Below, piece by piece: positions 38,127-47,182 of a stretch of DNA of 64,000 nucleotides. The stretch comes from an uncultured Lachnospiraceae bacterium (GTDB taxonomy: Bacteria; Bacillota; Clostridia; Lachnospirales; Lachnospiraceae), in NCBI GenBank assembly GCA_947631685.1, contig CANRMI010000006.1, positions 52,267 to 116,266 of the forward strand. Reading direction: 5' to 3'. A program made the position numbers and the translations under genes. The first letter of the stretch is position 1. The number at the start of each line of letters is the position of its first letter. The notes under the pieces were generated by a model. It was not told the DNA's origin, ran no database searches, and saw only the letters and a program-made list of their open reading frames with translations.

Positions 38127-39028
38127 TGAATACGCAGGTAACGATAGCAGGCGTAACATTTCAGAACCCGGTGATGACCGCGTCGGGAACCTTTGGTTCC
38201 GGTATGGAGTACGGGGAGTTTGTAGATTTGAACAAGCTGGGGGCGGTAGTGACCAAGGGCGTAGCCAATGTGCCCTGGCCCGGAAATCCCACGCCCAGAG
38301 TGGCGGAGGTCTATGGGGGCATGTTAAACGCCATAGGGCTCCAGAATCCCGGAATCGATGTGTTCTTAGAGAGGGATCTGCCCTTTTTAAAGCAGTATCA
38401 TACCCGCGTTATTGTAAATGTGTGCGGGAAAACCGTGGAGGATTACATAGAGGTAACGGAGAGGCTGAGGGAGGCACCCGTGGACATGCTGGAAATCAAC
38501 GTGTCCTGTCCTAATGTGAAGGAGGGCGCTATCGCCTTTGGGCAGAAAGCGGACGCGCTGTTTCACATCACCTCACAAATCAAGAAACATGCCGGCCAGC
38601 CCATTATCATGAAGCTGAGCCCCAACGTGACGGATATTTCGGAAATGGCCAGGGCAGCGGAGGCGGCGGGAGCGGACGCCCTTTCCCTGATCAATACCAT
38701 TACCGGTATGAAGATTGACATCTATAAGAGAACTTTCGCACTGGCAAATAAGACGGGGGGAATGTCGGGCCCGGCCATTAAGCCCGTGGCAGTGCGCATG
38801 GTGTATCAGGCGGCCCACGCCGTAAAGATTCCGGTTATCGGTATGGGCGGTATTTCCACGGCAGAAGACGCCATAGAATTTTTACTGGCAGGGGCCAGCG
38901 CTGTCAGTGTAGGAGCCGCCAATTTCTACAATCCCTATGTGACGGAAGAGATCATAGAGGGAATAGAGGATTATATGAAAACCTGCGGTATAGAAGATAT
39001 TCAGGAAATTATCGGCGCGGTAAAATAA
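38126..39028 (+). CDS. pyrD: Dihydroorotate dehydrogenase B, catalytic subunit
   Basis: FMN enzyme oxidising dihydroorotate to orotate with PyrK. 300 residues. Landmarks are NPVMTASGTFGSGMEY, the GLQNPGIDVF segment, NVSCPNVKEG with the active-site Cys of type 1B enzymes, KLSPNVTDI, GGMSGPAIKPVAV, and the phosphate-binding IGMGGISTAEDA. Starts inside the pyrK stop codon. The other pyr genes (pyrE, pyrF, pyrB, pyrI) are not in the window. Confidence 0.96.
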   Translation: MNTQVTIAGVTFQNPVMTASGTFGSGMEYGEFVDLNKLGAVVTKGVANVPWPGNPTPRVAEVYGGMLNAIGLQNPGIDVFLERDLPFLKQYHTRVIVNVCGKTVEDYIEVTERLREAPVDMLEINVSCPNVKEGAIAFGQKADALFHITSQIKKHAGQPIIMKLSPNVTDISEMARAAEAAGADALSLINTITGMKIDIYKRTFALANKTGGMSGPAIKPVAVRMVYQAAHAVKIPVIGMGGISTAEDAIEFLLAGASAVSVGAANFYNPYVTEEIIEGIEDYMKTCGIEDIQEIIGAVK

Positions 39029-39045
39029 AGTCCGCGCATTTGCAG

Positions 39046-39074
39046 ACATAAACCCAGGACTCTCCTCATATAGT
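39046..39074 (+). promoter_or_regulatory. Possible sigma-E promoter of the SipL-like gene
   Basis: ACATAA (39046-39051) and CATATAGT (39067-39074) are spaced 15 bp, close to the mother-cell sigma-E pattern (KMATATT, 14-15 bp, CATACAMT). It lies 31 bp before the start of a gene of a family made in the mother cell. Consensus match by eye only. Confidence 0.4.
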
Positions 39075-39105
39075 AATTATAAGCAACATATGTGGAGGGA
39101 TAAAG

Positions 39106-40671
39106 GTGGAACTGATCAAGAAAAATATACATATGGACCGGGTGAAATGCAGAGGCAACAGCCAGCTGACGCTGGAGGAGGATATTAATATACCCGACAG
39201 CAAGCCGGATGTGGCCGACGTCATTTATGAGAAGGGACAGATACAGATAGAAGAAGTAAAACCTACGGAGGACCATGTCAGTGTCCGGGGCAGACTTCTT
39301 TTTTCTGTGCTTTACCAGACCAGGGAGGAAGGCGAGAAGCTGGTCTGCCTGGAAGGAAAGCTGCCTTTTGAGGAGCAGCTGTATATGGAAGGCGTGAAAG
39401 CTTCCGATGCCGTCAGCATAAAAGCGGAGCTGGAGGATCTGAGCGTATGCGTGATCAACTCCAGAAAACTTTCCATACAGGCGCTTTTTACCTTAAAGGG
39501 CTGGGTGGAAGAACTTTACGACGAGGAAGCGCCGGTGGACATCTATTTTGAAGAAGGCGGCACACCTTTGGAATACCGGAAGGTAAAAATGGATCTGGCC
39601 CAGGTGGCTATCCAGAAAAATGATATTTTCCGGATTCGGGAAGAAGTTACGCTGCCGCAGAATTACCCCAATATCTTCCATATCATCTGGGACAGTGTGA
39701 CCTTAGAGGATGTGGAGTGCAAGCCGCTTGAGGAAAACATTGGCATCCAGGGGGATGTGCGTATTTTTATCCTGTATGAGGGAGAAGGGGAAAATACGCC
39801 CATCAGTACCTTTGAAACCCTGATTCCCTTTAACGGAACAGTGGAATGCCATGGCTGTCAGGACAGTCTGCTGGGTGACATCACCTATGCGGTAGGACAC
39901 AAAGAGCTGGAAGTGAAGCCGGACTTTGACGGGGAAGAGAGAATGCTTTCATTGGAGCTGGTGCTGGATATGGGCATCAAGCTTTATGAAGAAGAAACGG
40001 TGGAAATGATCTCCGATGTGTATGGCGTTTCCAAAGAAGTGGAAACGGTCAATCAGGAAACCAATCTGAAACAGCTTTTAATGCGGATCGACGGGAAATA
40101 TAAAGTGACCGACAGACTCAAAATAAAGAACCCGGAGGCGCGGGTACTCCAGCTGCTGTTTGGCACAGGCACGCTGCAGATCGACAGTAAGACTATCACG
40201 GAGGATGGCATCTGCATAGAAGGCTCGCTGGCGGTGCAGGTACTCTATGTGACGGGGGACGACGCCGCGCCCTACAACTGCCTAAAGGGGAGCATTCCTT
40301 TTTCCTACACCCTGGAAGTAGCGGGTATCAGTCCCATGGACACCTTTACCTTAAACGGAAGCGTGGGCCAGGTGCAGGCCGTGATGGTAGACAGTGAAGA
40401 GATGGAAGTGAAAGCGGTGCTGAATTTCCAGGCGGTGGTATTCCGCTGTCTGCCCGTACAGATGATCACGGACATTAAGGTGTCGGAGTTAGAGCCCGGT
40501 AAGATCAGCGAACTGCCGGGAATGGTGGTGTATGTGGTACGTCCGGAAGATAATCTGTGGAATATCGGAAAACGCTACTATGTGCCCGTAGAGAAGATTA
40601 AAGAGGTCAATGAATTGTCTTCGGATGAAGTAAAACCGGGAGATAAGCTGCTGATAGTAAAAGGGATGTAA
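39106..40671 (+). CDS. DUF3794 (SPOCS) and LysM protein, SipL-like spore morphogenetic protein
   Basis: 521 residues from a GTG behind GGAGGGAT. Repeated beta-rich segments of the DUF3794/SPOCS type are visible: an N-terminal DINIPDSKPDVADVIYEKG repeat, a second around residue 190, and a third near 360, and a C-terminal LysM domain of about 45 residues (VYVVRPEDNLWNIGKRYYVP). This layout matches C. difficile SipL, which binds SpoIVA through its LysM domain and is needed for coat assembly. The SipL role is inferred from domain order. A possible sigma-E promoter precedes it and a terminator follows. Confidence 0.82.
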   Translation: MELIKKNIHMDRVKCRGNSQLTLEEDINIPDSKPDVADVIYEKGQIQIEEVKPTEDHVSVRGRLLFSVLYQTREEGEKLVCLEGKLPFEEQLYMEGVKASDAVSIKAELEDLSVCVINSRKLSIQALFTLKGWVEELYDEEAPVDIYFEEGGTPLEYRKVKMDLAQVAIQKNDIFRIREEVTLPQNYPNIFHIIWDSVTLEDVECKPLEENIGIQGDVRIFILYEGEGENTPISTFETLIPFNGTVECHGCQDSLLGDITYAVGHKELEVKPDFDGEERMLSLELVLDMGIKLYEEETVEMISDVYGVSKEVETVNQETNLKQLLMRIDGKYKVTDRLKIKNPEARVLQLLFGTGTLQIDSKTITEDGICIEGSLAVQVLYVTGDDAAPYNCLKGSIPFSYTLEVAGISPMDTFTLNGSVGQVQAVMVDSEEMEVKAVLNFQAVVFRCLPVQMITDIKVSELEPGKISELPGMVVYVVRPEDNLWNIGKRYYVPVEKIKEVNELSSDEVKPGDKLLIVKGM

Positions 40672-40701
40672 AGAGATTTAGCAGGAATAGTTTAGGAAAA
40701 G

Positions 40702-40747
40702 AGGGTGTCTCAAAAGTCATGCTGAATGGCTGGGGGACACCCTTTTT
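40702..40747 (+). terminator. Intrinsic terminator after the SipL-like gene
   Basis: Stem AGGGTGTC (40702-40709) with GACACCCT (40736-40743), then TTTT. The 26-nt loop holds a second small hairpin (AGTCAT with ATGGCT). Confidence 0.8.
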
Positions 40748-40772
40748 AAGATGTTTGTAAGAAAATTTTTGG

Positions 40773-40800
40773 TTTACAGGGGGGGCAGCAGTGCTATAAT
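40773..40800 (+). promoter_or_regulatory. Sigma-A promoter of the 40844 lipoprotein gene
   Basis: TTTACA (40773-40778), 16-bp spacer, TATAAT (40795-40800) with TG one base before it (extended -10). A close consensus match, 44 bp ahead of the start codon. Confidence 0.75.
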
Positions 40801-40843
40801 TAATGGCGAAAGATATTTGAACGAAAGAAAAGGAGGGAATGCC

Positions 40844-41650
40844 ATGAAAAAACATTTTTACGCGGCGATGCTGATAGGCTGTGCTGTGGCTCTCGGCGGC
40901 TGCGGCGGGGAAAATCCCAAGGAAACTCAGGAAACATCTGTACCCGCTGCGGAGTCTTCCGCGCCTTCTGCGGAAACGCCTTCCCCAAGCACGGAAACGG
41001 TCACAGAACCTGACAGCACGCCTCCTGAAGATATACAGTCATCTCCGCCGTCCACTATCAGCGCTTATTTTTTGGCGGTGGAAAAGCTCTGGAAAAGCGA
41101 CAAGGAATATGGGAATGATCGTACGGTCTTTGTCAGCGAGGCTAGGGAGGAACTACTGAGTCAGAGACAGGAGTTGGAGAGCGGTACAGATTATGAAGTT
41201 ACCATTACGGATGAGGAGAACTTTGCTGAAACCGGAAACTTTACCCTTTCCCTGCCTTTGGATGATGGGAGTACTTATGTATTGGAAGGCAGTATGGAGC
41301 AGTACAGCATCTTTTTTGGCGGGGCCTGCAGACTGGGGGATACCATATACCTTGGCACCGGCGTTTCCGGTGAGCCGCCCTACGCGCTGGATATTGAAAC
41401 CCAGGACCTGACGGACTGCGGGGAGGAGTATGAAACTCTGGAGAGTATTTACCGCGAATACCTGCAGGACCATCCGGAAAATGCAGATCTGCGCATCTGG
41501 TATCTTCAGCCGGTCGCGCAGGTGGAGGAGTGCACGATCTATCTGGCATCCATCTCAGAGGCGATGGATACGGATACCCGCGCGGTGATTTACGCCGCCT
41601 TTGACGAAAACCGTTTTTTACGGGATTATCTTTTATTGACTGATGATTGA
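40844..41650 (+). CDS. Lipoprotein of unknown function
   Basis: 268 residues from the ATG at 40844, nine bases after AGGAGGG. The signal peptide ends in lipobox LGGC near residue 18, followed by a Pro/Ser/Thr/Glu-rich linker of about 45 residues and a globular domain of about 200 residues (AYFLAVEKLWKSDKEYGND to YLLLTDD) without recognisable motifs. I do not know the family. Single gene with its own promoter and terminator. Confidence 0.78.
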   Translation: MKKHFYAAMLIGCAVALGGCGGENPKETQETSVPAAESSAPSAETPSPSTETVTEPDSTPPEDIQSSPPSTISAYFLAVEKLWKSDKEYGNDRTVFVSEAREELLSQRQELESGTDYEVTITDEENFAETGNFTLSLPLDDGSTYVLEGSMEQYSIFFGGACRLGDTIYLGTGVSGEPPYALDIETQDLTDCGEEYETLESIYREYLQDHPENADLRIWYLQPVAQVEECTIYLASISEAMDTDTRAVIYAAFDENRFLRDYLLLTDD

Positions 41651-41677
41651 ATTGAACGCGCATATTTATCGGGCGAG

Positions 41678-41704
41678 CAGGGGAAGCACATGCTTCCCCT
41701 GTTT
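41678..41704 (+). terminator. Terminator hairpin after the lipoprotein gene
   Basis: Nearly perfect palindrome CAGGGGAAGCA (41678-41688) with TGCTTCCCCTG (41691-41701), then TTTG. The U-tract is short, so efficiency is uncertain. Confidence 0.65.
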
Positions 41705-41745
41705 GTATGTCCGCATTTGTCTGCTGCTGAAGAAGCGTGTTGATA

Positions 41746-41796
41746 TTGACAAAATCCCCAGGATTGTATAAAATGAAATACAATCCTTGTATACAA
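41746..41796 (+). promoter_or_regulatory. Promoter with two palindromic operator candidates upstream of ispE-gntR
   Basis: TTGACA at 41746-41751 and TAAAAT at 41769-41774, spaced 17 bp. An inverted repeat GGATTGTAT (41761-41769) / ATACAATCC (41778-41786) spans the -10, and the perfect palindrome TTGTATACAA follows at 41787-41796, near the expected transcription start. TTGTATACAA fits the TNGTNNNACNA-type operators of FadR/GntR regulators, and a GntR gene is the second gene of the operon, so autoregulation is likely (inference). Confidence 0.62.
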
Positions 41797-41849
41797 TAAA
41801 CAATATAGGAGCCATAACGGCGACAATCCTTTCGGGAGGCGGATAGAAG

Positions 41850-42746
41850 ATGGAAATAAAGGCGTATGCGAAAATAAACCTGGGACTGGATGTTTTAGGG
41901 AGCCGCCCCGATGGCTATCATGAAGTGAGAATGATCATGCAGACGGTAGACCTCTATGACACCGTTTCCCTGGAAAGGGGAGGAGAGGGAATTGCGCTTA
42001 CCGTATCTTTTTTGGGAGAAGCGGATTCTTACCCGGCGGGAATCGTGCCCGACAATGAAGAAAATCTGGCATACAAAGCGGCAAAGCTGATAAAGGAAAC
42101 CTGTGAAATAAAAGAGGGAGTCCGGATCCGTCTGCAGAAAAGGATACCCGCGGCGGCAGGAATGGCGGGGGGCAGTACGGACGCCGCCGCAGTGCTGCGG
42201 GGCATGAATCTGCTGTTTGGCCTGAAGCTTTCCGACAAAGAACTGGAACGGCTGGGCGTGAGATTGGGAGCGGATGTGCCGTACTGCGTTCGAGGCGGTA
42301 CGGTGCTGGCAGAAGGCATCGGTGAGAAGCTGACCGGACTTCGGGATGCGCCGGATTGTGTTCTGCTGATAGCAAAGCCGGAAGTGAGCGTGTCCACCGC
42401 ATATGTCTACACACATCTGGGAGAAGATACGGAGGAGTACCGCCCGGATATTGATGGAATGAGAAAAGCCATAGAGGAGGGCAGTCTGGACGGAATCCTG
42501 CGCTGTATGGGGAATGTGCTCCAGAGCGTGACGGAAAAAGAATACCCCGTTATCGGCAGAATCAAGACGCTGCTGGAAGAGGCCGGCGCGGAAAAGGCTA
42601 TGATGAGCGGCAGCGGGCCCACCGTATTTGGTATTTTTACGGAGAAAGAGAAGGCAGAGAAGGCGTACCGGACGCTTCGGGAAAGCGGAGAAGCCAGCCA
42701 GATTTTTTTAACCGGATTTATCAGACCGAAAAAGGAGGAAGGGTAA
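41850..42746 (+). CDS. ispE: 4-diphosphocytidyl-2-C-methyl-D-erythritol kinase
   Basis: GHMP kinase of the non-mevalonate (MEP) isoprenoid pathway. 298 residues. Start EIKAYAKINLGLDVLGSRPDG, the ATP loop PAAAGMAGGSTDAAAVL near residue 95, and the C-terminal MSGSGPTVFG motif are characteristic. RBS GGGAGG. The GntR gene follows with no gap (TAA then ATG), so the two are co-transcribed and translation may be coupled. Confidence 0.95.
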   Translation: MEIKAYAKINLGLDVLGSRPDGYHEVRMIMQTVDLYDTVSLERGGEGIALTVSFLGEADSYPAGIVPDNEENLAYKAAKLIKETCEIKEGVRIRLQKRIPAAAGMAGGSTDAAAVLRGMNLLFGLKLSDKELERLGVRLGADVPYCVRGGTVLAEGIGEKLTGLRDAPDCVLLIAKPEVSVSTAYVYTHLGEDTEEYRPDIDGMRKAIEEGSLDGILRCMGNVLQSVTEKEYPVIGRIKTLLEEAGAEKAMMSGSGPTVFGIFTEKEKAEKAYRTLRESGEASQIFLTGFIRPKKEEG

Positions 42747-43439
42747 ATGCAGGACAATCTTCAGGTGAAAATGGACGAATTTCTGCCGCTGCGGGACGTG
42801 GTGTTCAATACGCTGCGGCAGGCCATTCTGACGGGAGAATTAAAACCGGGAGAAAGGTTAATGGAAATACATCTTGCCAACAGATTAGGCGTCAGCCGTA
42901 CTCCCATCAGGGAGGCTATCCGCAAGCTGGAGCTGGAAGGGCTGGTCACCATGATCCCCAGGCGGGGCGCGGAGGTGGCCCAGATCACGGAAAAGAGTTT
43001 AAAAGACGTATTGGAGGTCAGGAGGGCTTTGGACGCGTTGAGTGTGGAACTGGCTTGTGACAGGATCACGCCGGAAGAGCTGGAGGCGCTGGGAGATGCC
43101 TGTGACGCCTTTGAGGCTGCTACCAGAACTCACGACGCGAAAAAGATCGCTCAGGCGGATGTGGCTCTGCATGATATTATTGTGCGGGCCACCAGCAATA
43201 CCAGGCTGATACAGCTGGTCAACAATCTTTCGGAGCAGATGTACCGTTACCGTTTTGAGTATATCAAGGATGAAAGCACACACAAAGGTCTGATAGAGGA
43301 ACATAGGATCATATTTGAAAGTATCAAGCATAAAGATAAAAAGACGGCAGCGCAGACGGCTCAGCTTCATATTGACAATCAGGAAAGGTCCATTATGAAA
43401 CAGCTTCGTGCCGACAGCGTAAAGCATTCTGCCAGATAG
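42747..43439 (+). CDS. GntR-family regulator, FadR/FCD subgroup
   Basis: 230 residues: an N-terminal winged helix-turn-helix (GVSRTPIREAIRKLELEGLV, preceded by ILTGELKPGERL) and an all-helical FCD ligand-binding domain with the Asp/His metal-site pattern (DVALHDIIVRATSN, and late HLHIDN-type His in QLHIDNQ). Members respond to small organic acids. Its position directly after ispE and the FadR-type palindromes upstream of ispE suggest it represses its own operon. Ligand unknown. Confidence 0.88.
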   Translation: MQDNLQVKMDEFLPLRDVVFNTLRQAILTGELKPGERLMEIHLANRLGVSRTPIREAIRKLELEGLVTMIPRRGAEVAQITEKSLKDVLEVRRALDALSVELACDRITPEELEALGDACDAFEAATRTHDAKKIAQADVALHDIIVRATSNTRLIQLVNNLSEQMYRYRFEYIKDESTHKGLIEEHRIIFESIKHKDKKTAAQTAQLHIDNQERSIMKQLRADSVKHSAR

Positions 43440-43522
43440 GCCGGATCGCATCGGGTATAAATCCTTTGTGAGATGTCCATACTCTGAATAAAGAATCCTT
43501 GCGGATAAAAGGAGTGGACAAA

Positions 43523-43792
43523 ATGAAGGAAACGGCTCTGTGGTGGAAAAAAGGAATGGCGGTATTGGCGGCGTGGTGTTTATTCGGCGTGCTCTACCCC
43601 CAGTTATGCATATTAGAAGATACCTGCAAGGTGGTATATGTGTCTTCTTCGGGAGAAGAGGAAGAGCTGGAGGTGCCGGAGGGCAGTGATTTATACTATG
43701 AGCTCTTGTCAGCCGGGCCGGAAGAGATTAAAATAAAAAGCAGGCTTTGGGAATTTATCAGCGCCTGTTTTGTAAAGGATAAGGAAAAATGA
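43523..43792 (+). CDS. Small single-pass membrane protein, unknown function
   Basis: 89 residues from the ATG at 43523, behind AAAGGAGTGG; an in-frame TTG at 43499 lies upstream of that site. A transmembrane helix (about 11-28, GMAVLAAWCLFGVLYPQL) is followed by a short extracellular, acidic part with a CKVVYVSSSGEEEELEV beta-hairpin-like segment. Overlaps the murI start by 4 bp (ATGA), so it is translationally coupled to a wall-synthesis gene. No family recognised. Confidence 0.72.
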   Translation: MKETALWWKKGMAVLAAWCLFGVLYPQLCILEDTCKVVYVSSSGEEEELEVPEGSDLYYELLSAGPEEIKIKSRLWEFISACFVKDKEK

Positions 43793-44610
43793 GTGATAGA
43801 AATGCTCCTATCGGGGTTTTTGATTCCGGTATCGGCGGCCTGACGGTGGTAAGGGAGATCATGCGCCAGATACCTAATGAAAAGATAATTTACTTCGGAG
43901 ATACGGCCAGGGTGCCTTATGGAAGCAAATCCAGGGAAACCGTCACCAGATTCTGCCGCCAGATAGTCCGCTTCCTGCAGACGCATCAGGTCAAGACCAT
44001 TGTGGCTGCCTGCAACACTGCCAGCGCGTACGCTCTGGATGAACTGGAAAAGGAAATAGACATTCCGCTGGTGGGCGTAGTGAAACCCGGCGCCAGGGCG
44101 GCGGCGGAAGCCACACGCAACGGGCGGCTGGGGGTGATCGCTACCGAGGCTACCATTGGCAGCCGGATCTATAATCAGTACATACAGCAGTTAAATCCCA
44201 ATATTACGATCCTGGGTAAGGCCTGTCCGCTGTTCGTGCCCCTGGTGGAGGAGGGGCTGCTGCAGGATCCGGTGACGGATGAGATCGCGAGACGTTATCT
44301 GACAGAGCTGATCGATTCCGATATTGATACGCTGATACTGGGGTGTACCCACTATCCTTTGATCCGTTCCACGATTGGACGCATTATGGGAAGTCATGTG
44401 ACGTTAGTGAATCCTGCCTATGAAACCGCTATGGAACTGAAGGAAATGCTGCGGGAAAGAGGACTGTTAAATACCGACGCGCCCGAACTGGGCAGCAACC
44501 AGTACCAGTTTTATGTGAGCGACACCACTGACAAATTTATCCGTTTTGCCAATTCCATTATCAAGTATGGGATTTTATCGGCAAAACAGGTAAACATTGA
44601 AGAATATTAA
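43789..44610 (+). CDS. murI: Glutamate racemase
   Basis: Supplies D-glutamate for peptidoglycan. 273 residues. The N-terminal GVFDSGIGGLTVVREI, the catalytic Cys in AACNTASAYA, GVVKPGARAA, and the second catalytic Cys in LGCTHYPL are all present. Starts within the stop of the small membrane protein gene (ATGA overlap) and is followed after 16 bp by the DUF1934 gene. Confidence 0.95.
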   Translation: MSDRNAPIGVFDSGIGGLTVVREIMRQIPNEKIIYFGDTARVPYGSKSRETVTRFCRQIVRFLQTHQVKTIVAACNTASAYALDELEKEIDIPLVGVVKPGARAAAEATRNGRLGVIATEATIGSRIYNQYIQQLNPNITILGKACPLFVPLVEEGLLQDPVTDEIARRYLTELIDSDIDTLILGCTHYPLIRSTIGRIMGSHVTLVNPAYETAMELKEMLRERGLLNTDAPELGSNQYQFYVSDTTDKFIRFANSIIKYGILSAKQVNIEEY

Positions 44611-44626
44611 AAAACTGAGGATATTT

Positions 44627-45058
44627 ATGACAAAAGATGTATTGCTGGCAATCAAGGGATTGCAGTTTAACGCGGCAGCCGATGAAACGAATGTACAGAC
44701 CGTTACGACGGCGGAGTATTATTTTAGGAACAACAGTCATTATGTGGTTTATGACGAAGCGACGGAAGGGGTTTCGCAGAATACCAAAAATATCATCAAA
44801 CTGCGGGAACACAGCCTGGAGCTGACCAAAAAGGGCTTTGTCAACGTACACATGCTGTTTGAAGAAGATCAGAAGAACCTGACCAACTATTCCACCCCTT
44901 TCGGAGACATTCTGATCGGGATCGATACCAGACGGGTGTCCCTCAAAGAGGCGGAAAAGCAGATTCTCTGTCAGGTAGATTATGCGCTGGAAGTAAATTA
45001 TGAGTTTCTCGCGGACTGTAAGATCAGCCTGGAGATCTCTGCGCGGAACCTACTTTAG
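44627..45058 (+). CDS. DUF1934 protein (YwiB-like beta-barrel)
   Basis: 143 residues from the ATG at 44627, which follows GAGG; an upstream ATG (44597) overlaps the murI end. The sequence alternates strands (LAIKGLQF, YYFRNNSHYVVYDEA, STPFGDILIGIDTRRV, YALEVNYEFLADCKISLEI) as in the lipocalin-like DUF1934 family, a short, widespread Firmicutes protein without an assigned function. Its end overlaps convergent gene 45050-45523 by 9 bp. Confidence 0.82.
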   Translation: MTKDVLLAIKGLQFNAAADETNVQTVTTAEYYFRNNSHYVVYDEATEGVSQNTKNIIKLREHSLELTKKGFVNVHMLFEEDQKNLTNYSTPFGDILIGIDTRRVSLKEAEKQILCQVDYALEVNYEFLADCKISLEISARNLL

Positions 45059-45523
45059 GGGCTTGGCTCCGGCCTTTTCCTGGGCCGTTTCCACCATGCG
45101 CTTCCACCAGCCCTTCTTTTTGGCAGGTGCCGCTGTCTGCCTGCCGTGGAGTCCCTTGACATCCAGGATGTAAATGCCGCTGACAACAGCCTTTACCTCT
45201 TTTTTGATGGGGATGCTGTCAAAAATCTTTTCATCACTGACCAAAGAAAGGATTTGAGGCCCGACTTTTGCTTTTACAATGGGAAGCTTGGAGCCCCTCA
45301 TCAATTTGGGCGTTTGGTCTATCACCATCTGCGGCAGCCCTGAATCTCGCAGCTTCATGCGCTTTTTATCTATGATCAGCATGGAAACCGTCTGTTTGTT
45401 CTGCTCCATGACGGCCTGCTGTTCGGCCTGCTTCTTCTGCGCTTTCTTTCCCAAGAAATACAGTACGGCTATGATAGCGGCCAGTACGGCGACAACAATA
45501 AGAACAATGATCCAACCTTTCAC
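45050..45523 (-). CDS. Membrane-anchored protein of unknown function
   Basis: 157 residues from a GTG at 45523 with GAGGAGGA 7 nt upstream. One N-terminal transmembrane helix (about 5-24), then a charged, Lys/Gln-rich helix (KKAQKKQAEQQAVMEQNKQ) and a compact domain (PIVKAKVGPQILSLVSDEKIF), ending in a basic tail. No motif recognised. It resembles a family of short Lachnospiraceae proteins, but I cannot name it. Divergent from cardiolipin synthase and overlapping the DUF1934 gene by 9 bp. Confidence 0.7.
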   Translation of the reverse strand: MKGWIIVLIVVAVLAAIIAVLYFLGKKAQKKQAEQQAVMEQNKQTVSMLIIDKKRMKLRDSGLPQMVIDQTPKLMRGSKLPIVKAKVGPQILSLVSDEKIFDSIPIKKEVKAVVSGIYILDVKGLHGRQTAAPAKKKGWWKRMVETAQEKAGAKPLK

Positions 45524-45664
45524 GGAAAATCCTCCTCGTTTTATTTGCAAAAAATATTGTAGCATTCTTTTGGGTGTAAGGCAATACGCTTTTTGGGGGT
45601 ATTTTTGGGGAAATATTTATGATATAATGACTTTGCATTAGTGAAAAAGGATTGGTGAAAATAG

Positions 45665-47137
45665 ATGCAGCAGATATGGGACGCAGCCGGTATGGTTCTG
45701 CAGTTTATATGGACACATCTGGTGATACTGAACGGTATCTTTGCCATTATTATTGTCTTTTTTCAGCGCAAGGATCCCAAGACGGTATGGACATGGCTGA
45801 TGCTTTTGTATTTTATTCCGGTGCTGGGCTTTGTCTTTTATCTTTTTCTCGGCGCGGACATGCACAAGAGAAGGATGTTTAAGACAAAAGAGATTGAGGA
45901 CAAGCTCAATGAGGCCATAAGGCAGCAGGAAAACCAGATAAAAAACAACGAACTGCAGAGGCAGATACCGGATATAGAGGGTTTCTCGGATCTGGTGATG
46001 TTCAATCTGGACACAGTGGGGGCAATGCTTTCGGGAAACAACGACATTGATATTTATGTGGACGGAAACACCAAATTTGGAGCGCTGCTGGAGGATATGA
46101 GGAACGCCGAAAAATTTATACACATCCAGTACTACATTATCAAAGACGACGTGCTCTTTCAACGTGTCAAGGATGTGCTGAGAGAAAAGGCCGCGCAGGG
46201 CGTGCAGATCAGGATTCTCTATGATGCCATGGGCTGCCGTTCCGTAAAGCGGCGCTGCTGGAAAGAACTGAACAGGTTGGGAATCCGTACCGCAGAATTT
46301 TTCCCCGCCCGCATGCGCCAGCTCCATCTGCGTATCAATTACCGGAACCACCGAAAGATAGTGGTAATCGACAATAAAACGGCATATGTAGGAGGCTTCA
46401 ATATAGGGAAGGAATACATCGGGCTGGATCCTAAGTTCGGCTACTGGAGGGATACCCATCTGCGGCTAAAGGGCGAGGCCGTCCTGGGACTGGAACTGCG
46501 GTTCTTAATGGACTGGAATTATGGAGCCGGCGAGAATCTGCTCCTGGAAAACCAGTATTTGAGCGGTATTGAACCGGGAAAAAGGGATTTTTGCAATGTG
46601 CAGATCATCTACAGCGGCCCGGACACTTCCCTGCAGCCTGTCCGGGACAATTATGTGCGGCTCATCAATAAGGCGGAGCATAAAATTTACATTCAGACGC
46701 CATACTTTATTCCGGACGAAGCCCTGCTGACTTCTCTGCTGATCGCCATATACTCCGGCGTGGAGGTCAATCTGATGATTCCCTGCAAGCCGGATCATCC
46801 CTTTGTGTACTGGGCGACCTATTCTTACATGGGCGAGTTGGTCATGGCCGGAGCGAATTGTTATACCTATGACGGCGGATTTTTACACAGCAAGGGGCTG
46901 ATCGTAGACGACAAGGTCTTCTGCTACGGTACGGCCAATATGGATATTCGCAGCTTTGCCTTGAATTTTGAGGTCAACGCGGTGGTGTACGATGAGAAAA
47001 AGGCCCAGGAGATGATAGGGTATTTCACGGACGATCTGCGGCACTGCACCCGCATTACAAAAGACATGTACGCGGGGAGGTCCCTGCCCTTGCGTATCAA
47101 AGAGCAGATCAGCAGACTGTTGTCTCCGCTGTTGTAA
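45665..47137 (+). CDS. cls: Cardiolipin synthase
   Basis: Phospholipase D superfamily enzyme that condenses phosphatidylglycerol into cardiolipin at the membrane. 490 residues: two N-terminal transmembrane helices (about 12-33 and 42-62) and two HKD motifs, NHRKIVVIDNKTAYVGGFN in the first half and LHSKGLIVDDKVFCYGTANM in the second. A -10 TATAAT lies at 45623-45628. Ribosome site GGTGAAA. The downstream lipoprotein gene has its own -10. Confidence 0.94.
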   Translation: MQQIWDAAGMVLQFIWTHLVILNGIFAIIIVFFQRKDPKTVWTWLMLLYFIPVLGFVFYLFLGADMHKRRMFKTKEIEDKLNEAIRQQENQIKNNELQRQIPDIEGFSDLVMFNLDTVGAMLSGNNDIDIYVDGNTKFGALLEDMRNAEKFIHIQYYIIKDDVLFQRVKDVLREKAAQGVQIRILYDAMGCRSVKRRCWKELNRLGIRTAEFFPARMRQLHLRINYRNHRKIVVIDNKTAYVGGFNIGKEYIGLDPKFGYWRDTHLRLKGEAVLGLELRFLMDWNYGAGENLLLENQYLSGIEPGKRDFCNVQIIYSGPDTSLQPVRDNYVRLINKAEHKIYIQTPYFIPDEALLTSLLIAIYSGVEVNLMIPCKPDHPFVYWATYSYMGELVMAGANCYTYDGGFLHSKGLIVDDKVFCYGTANMDIRSFALNFEVNAVVYDEKKAQEMIGYFTDDLRHCTRITKDMYAGRSLPLRIKEQISRLLSPLL

Positions 47138-47164
47138 AAGGGGCTTTTATGGGAAGGAGATTCA

Positions 47165-47173
47165 TGGTATAAT
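47165..47173 (+). promoter_or_regulatory. Extended -10 element just before the FKBP lipoprotein gene
   Basis: TGGTATAAT at 47165-47173, a consensus extended -10. It ends only 9 bp before the ATG at 47183, so transcription from it would begin at or next to the start codon. A ribosome-like GGAAGGAG lies upstream (47153-47160), out of reach for that start. Confidence 0.5.
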
Positions 47174-47182
47174 AGTTCTATT

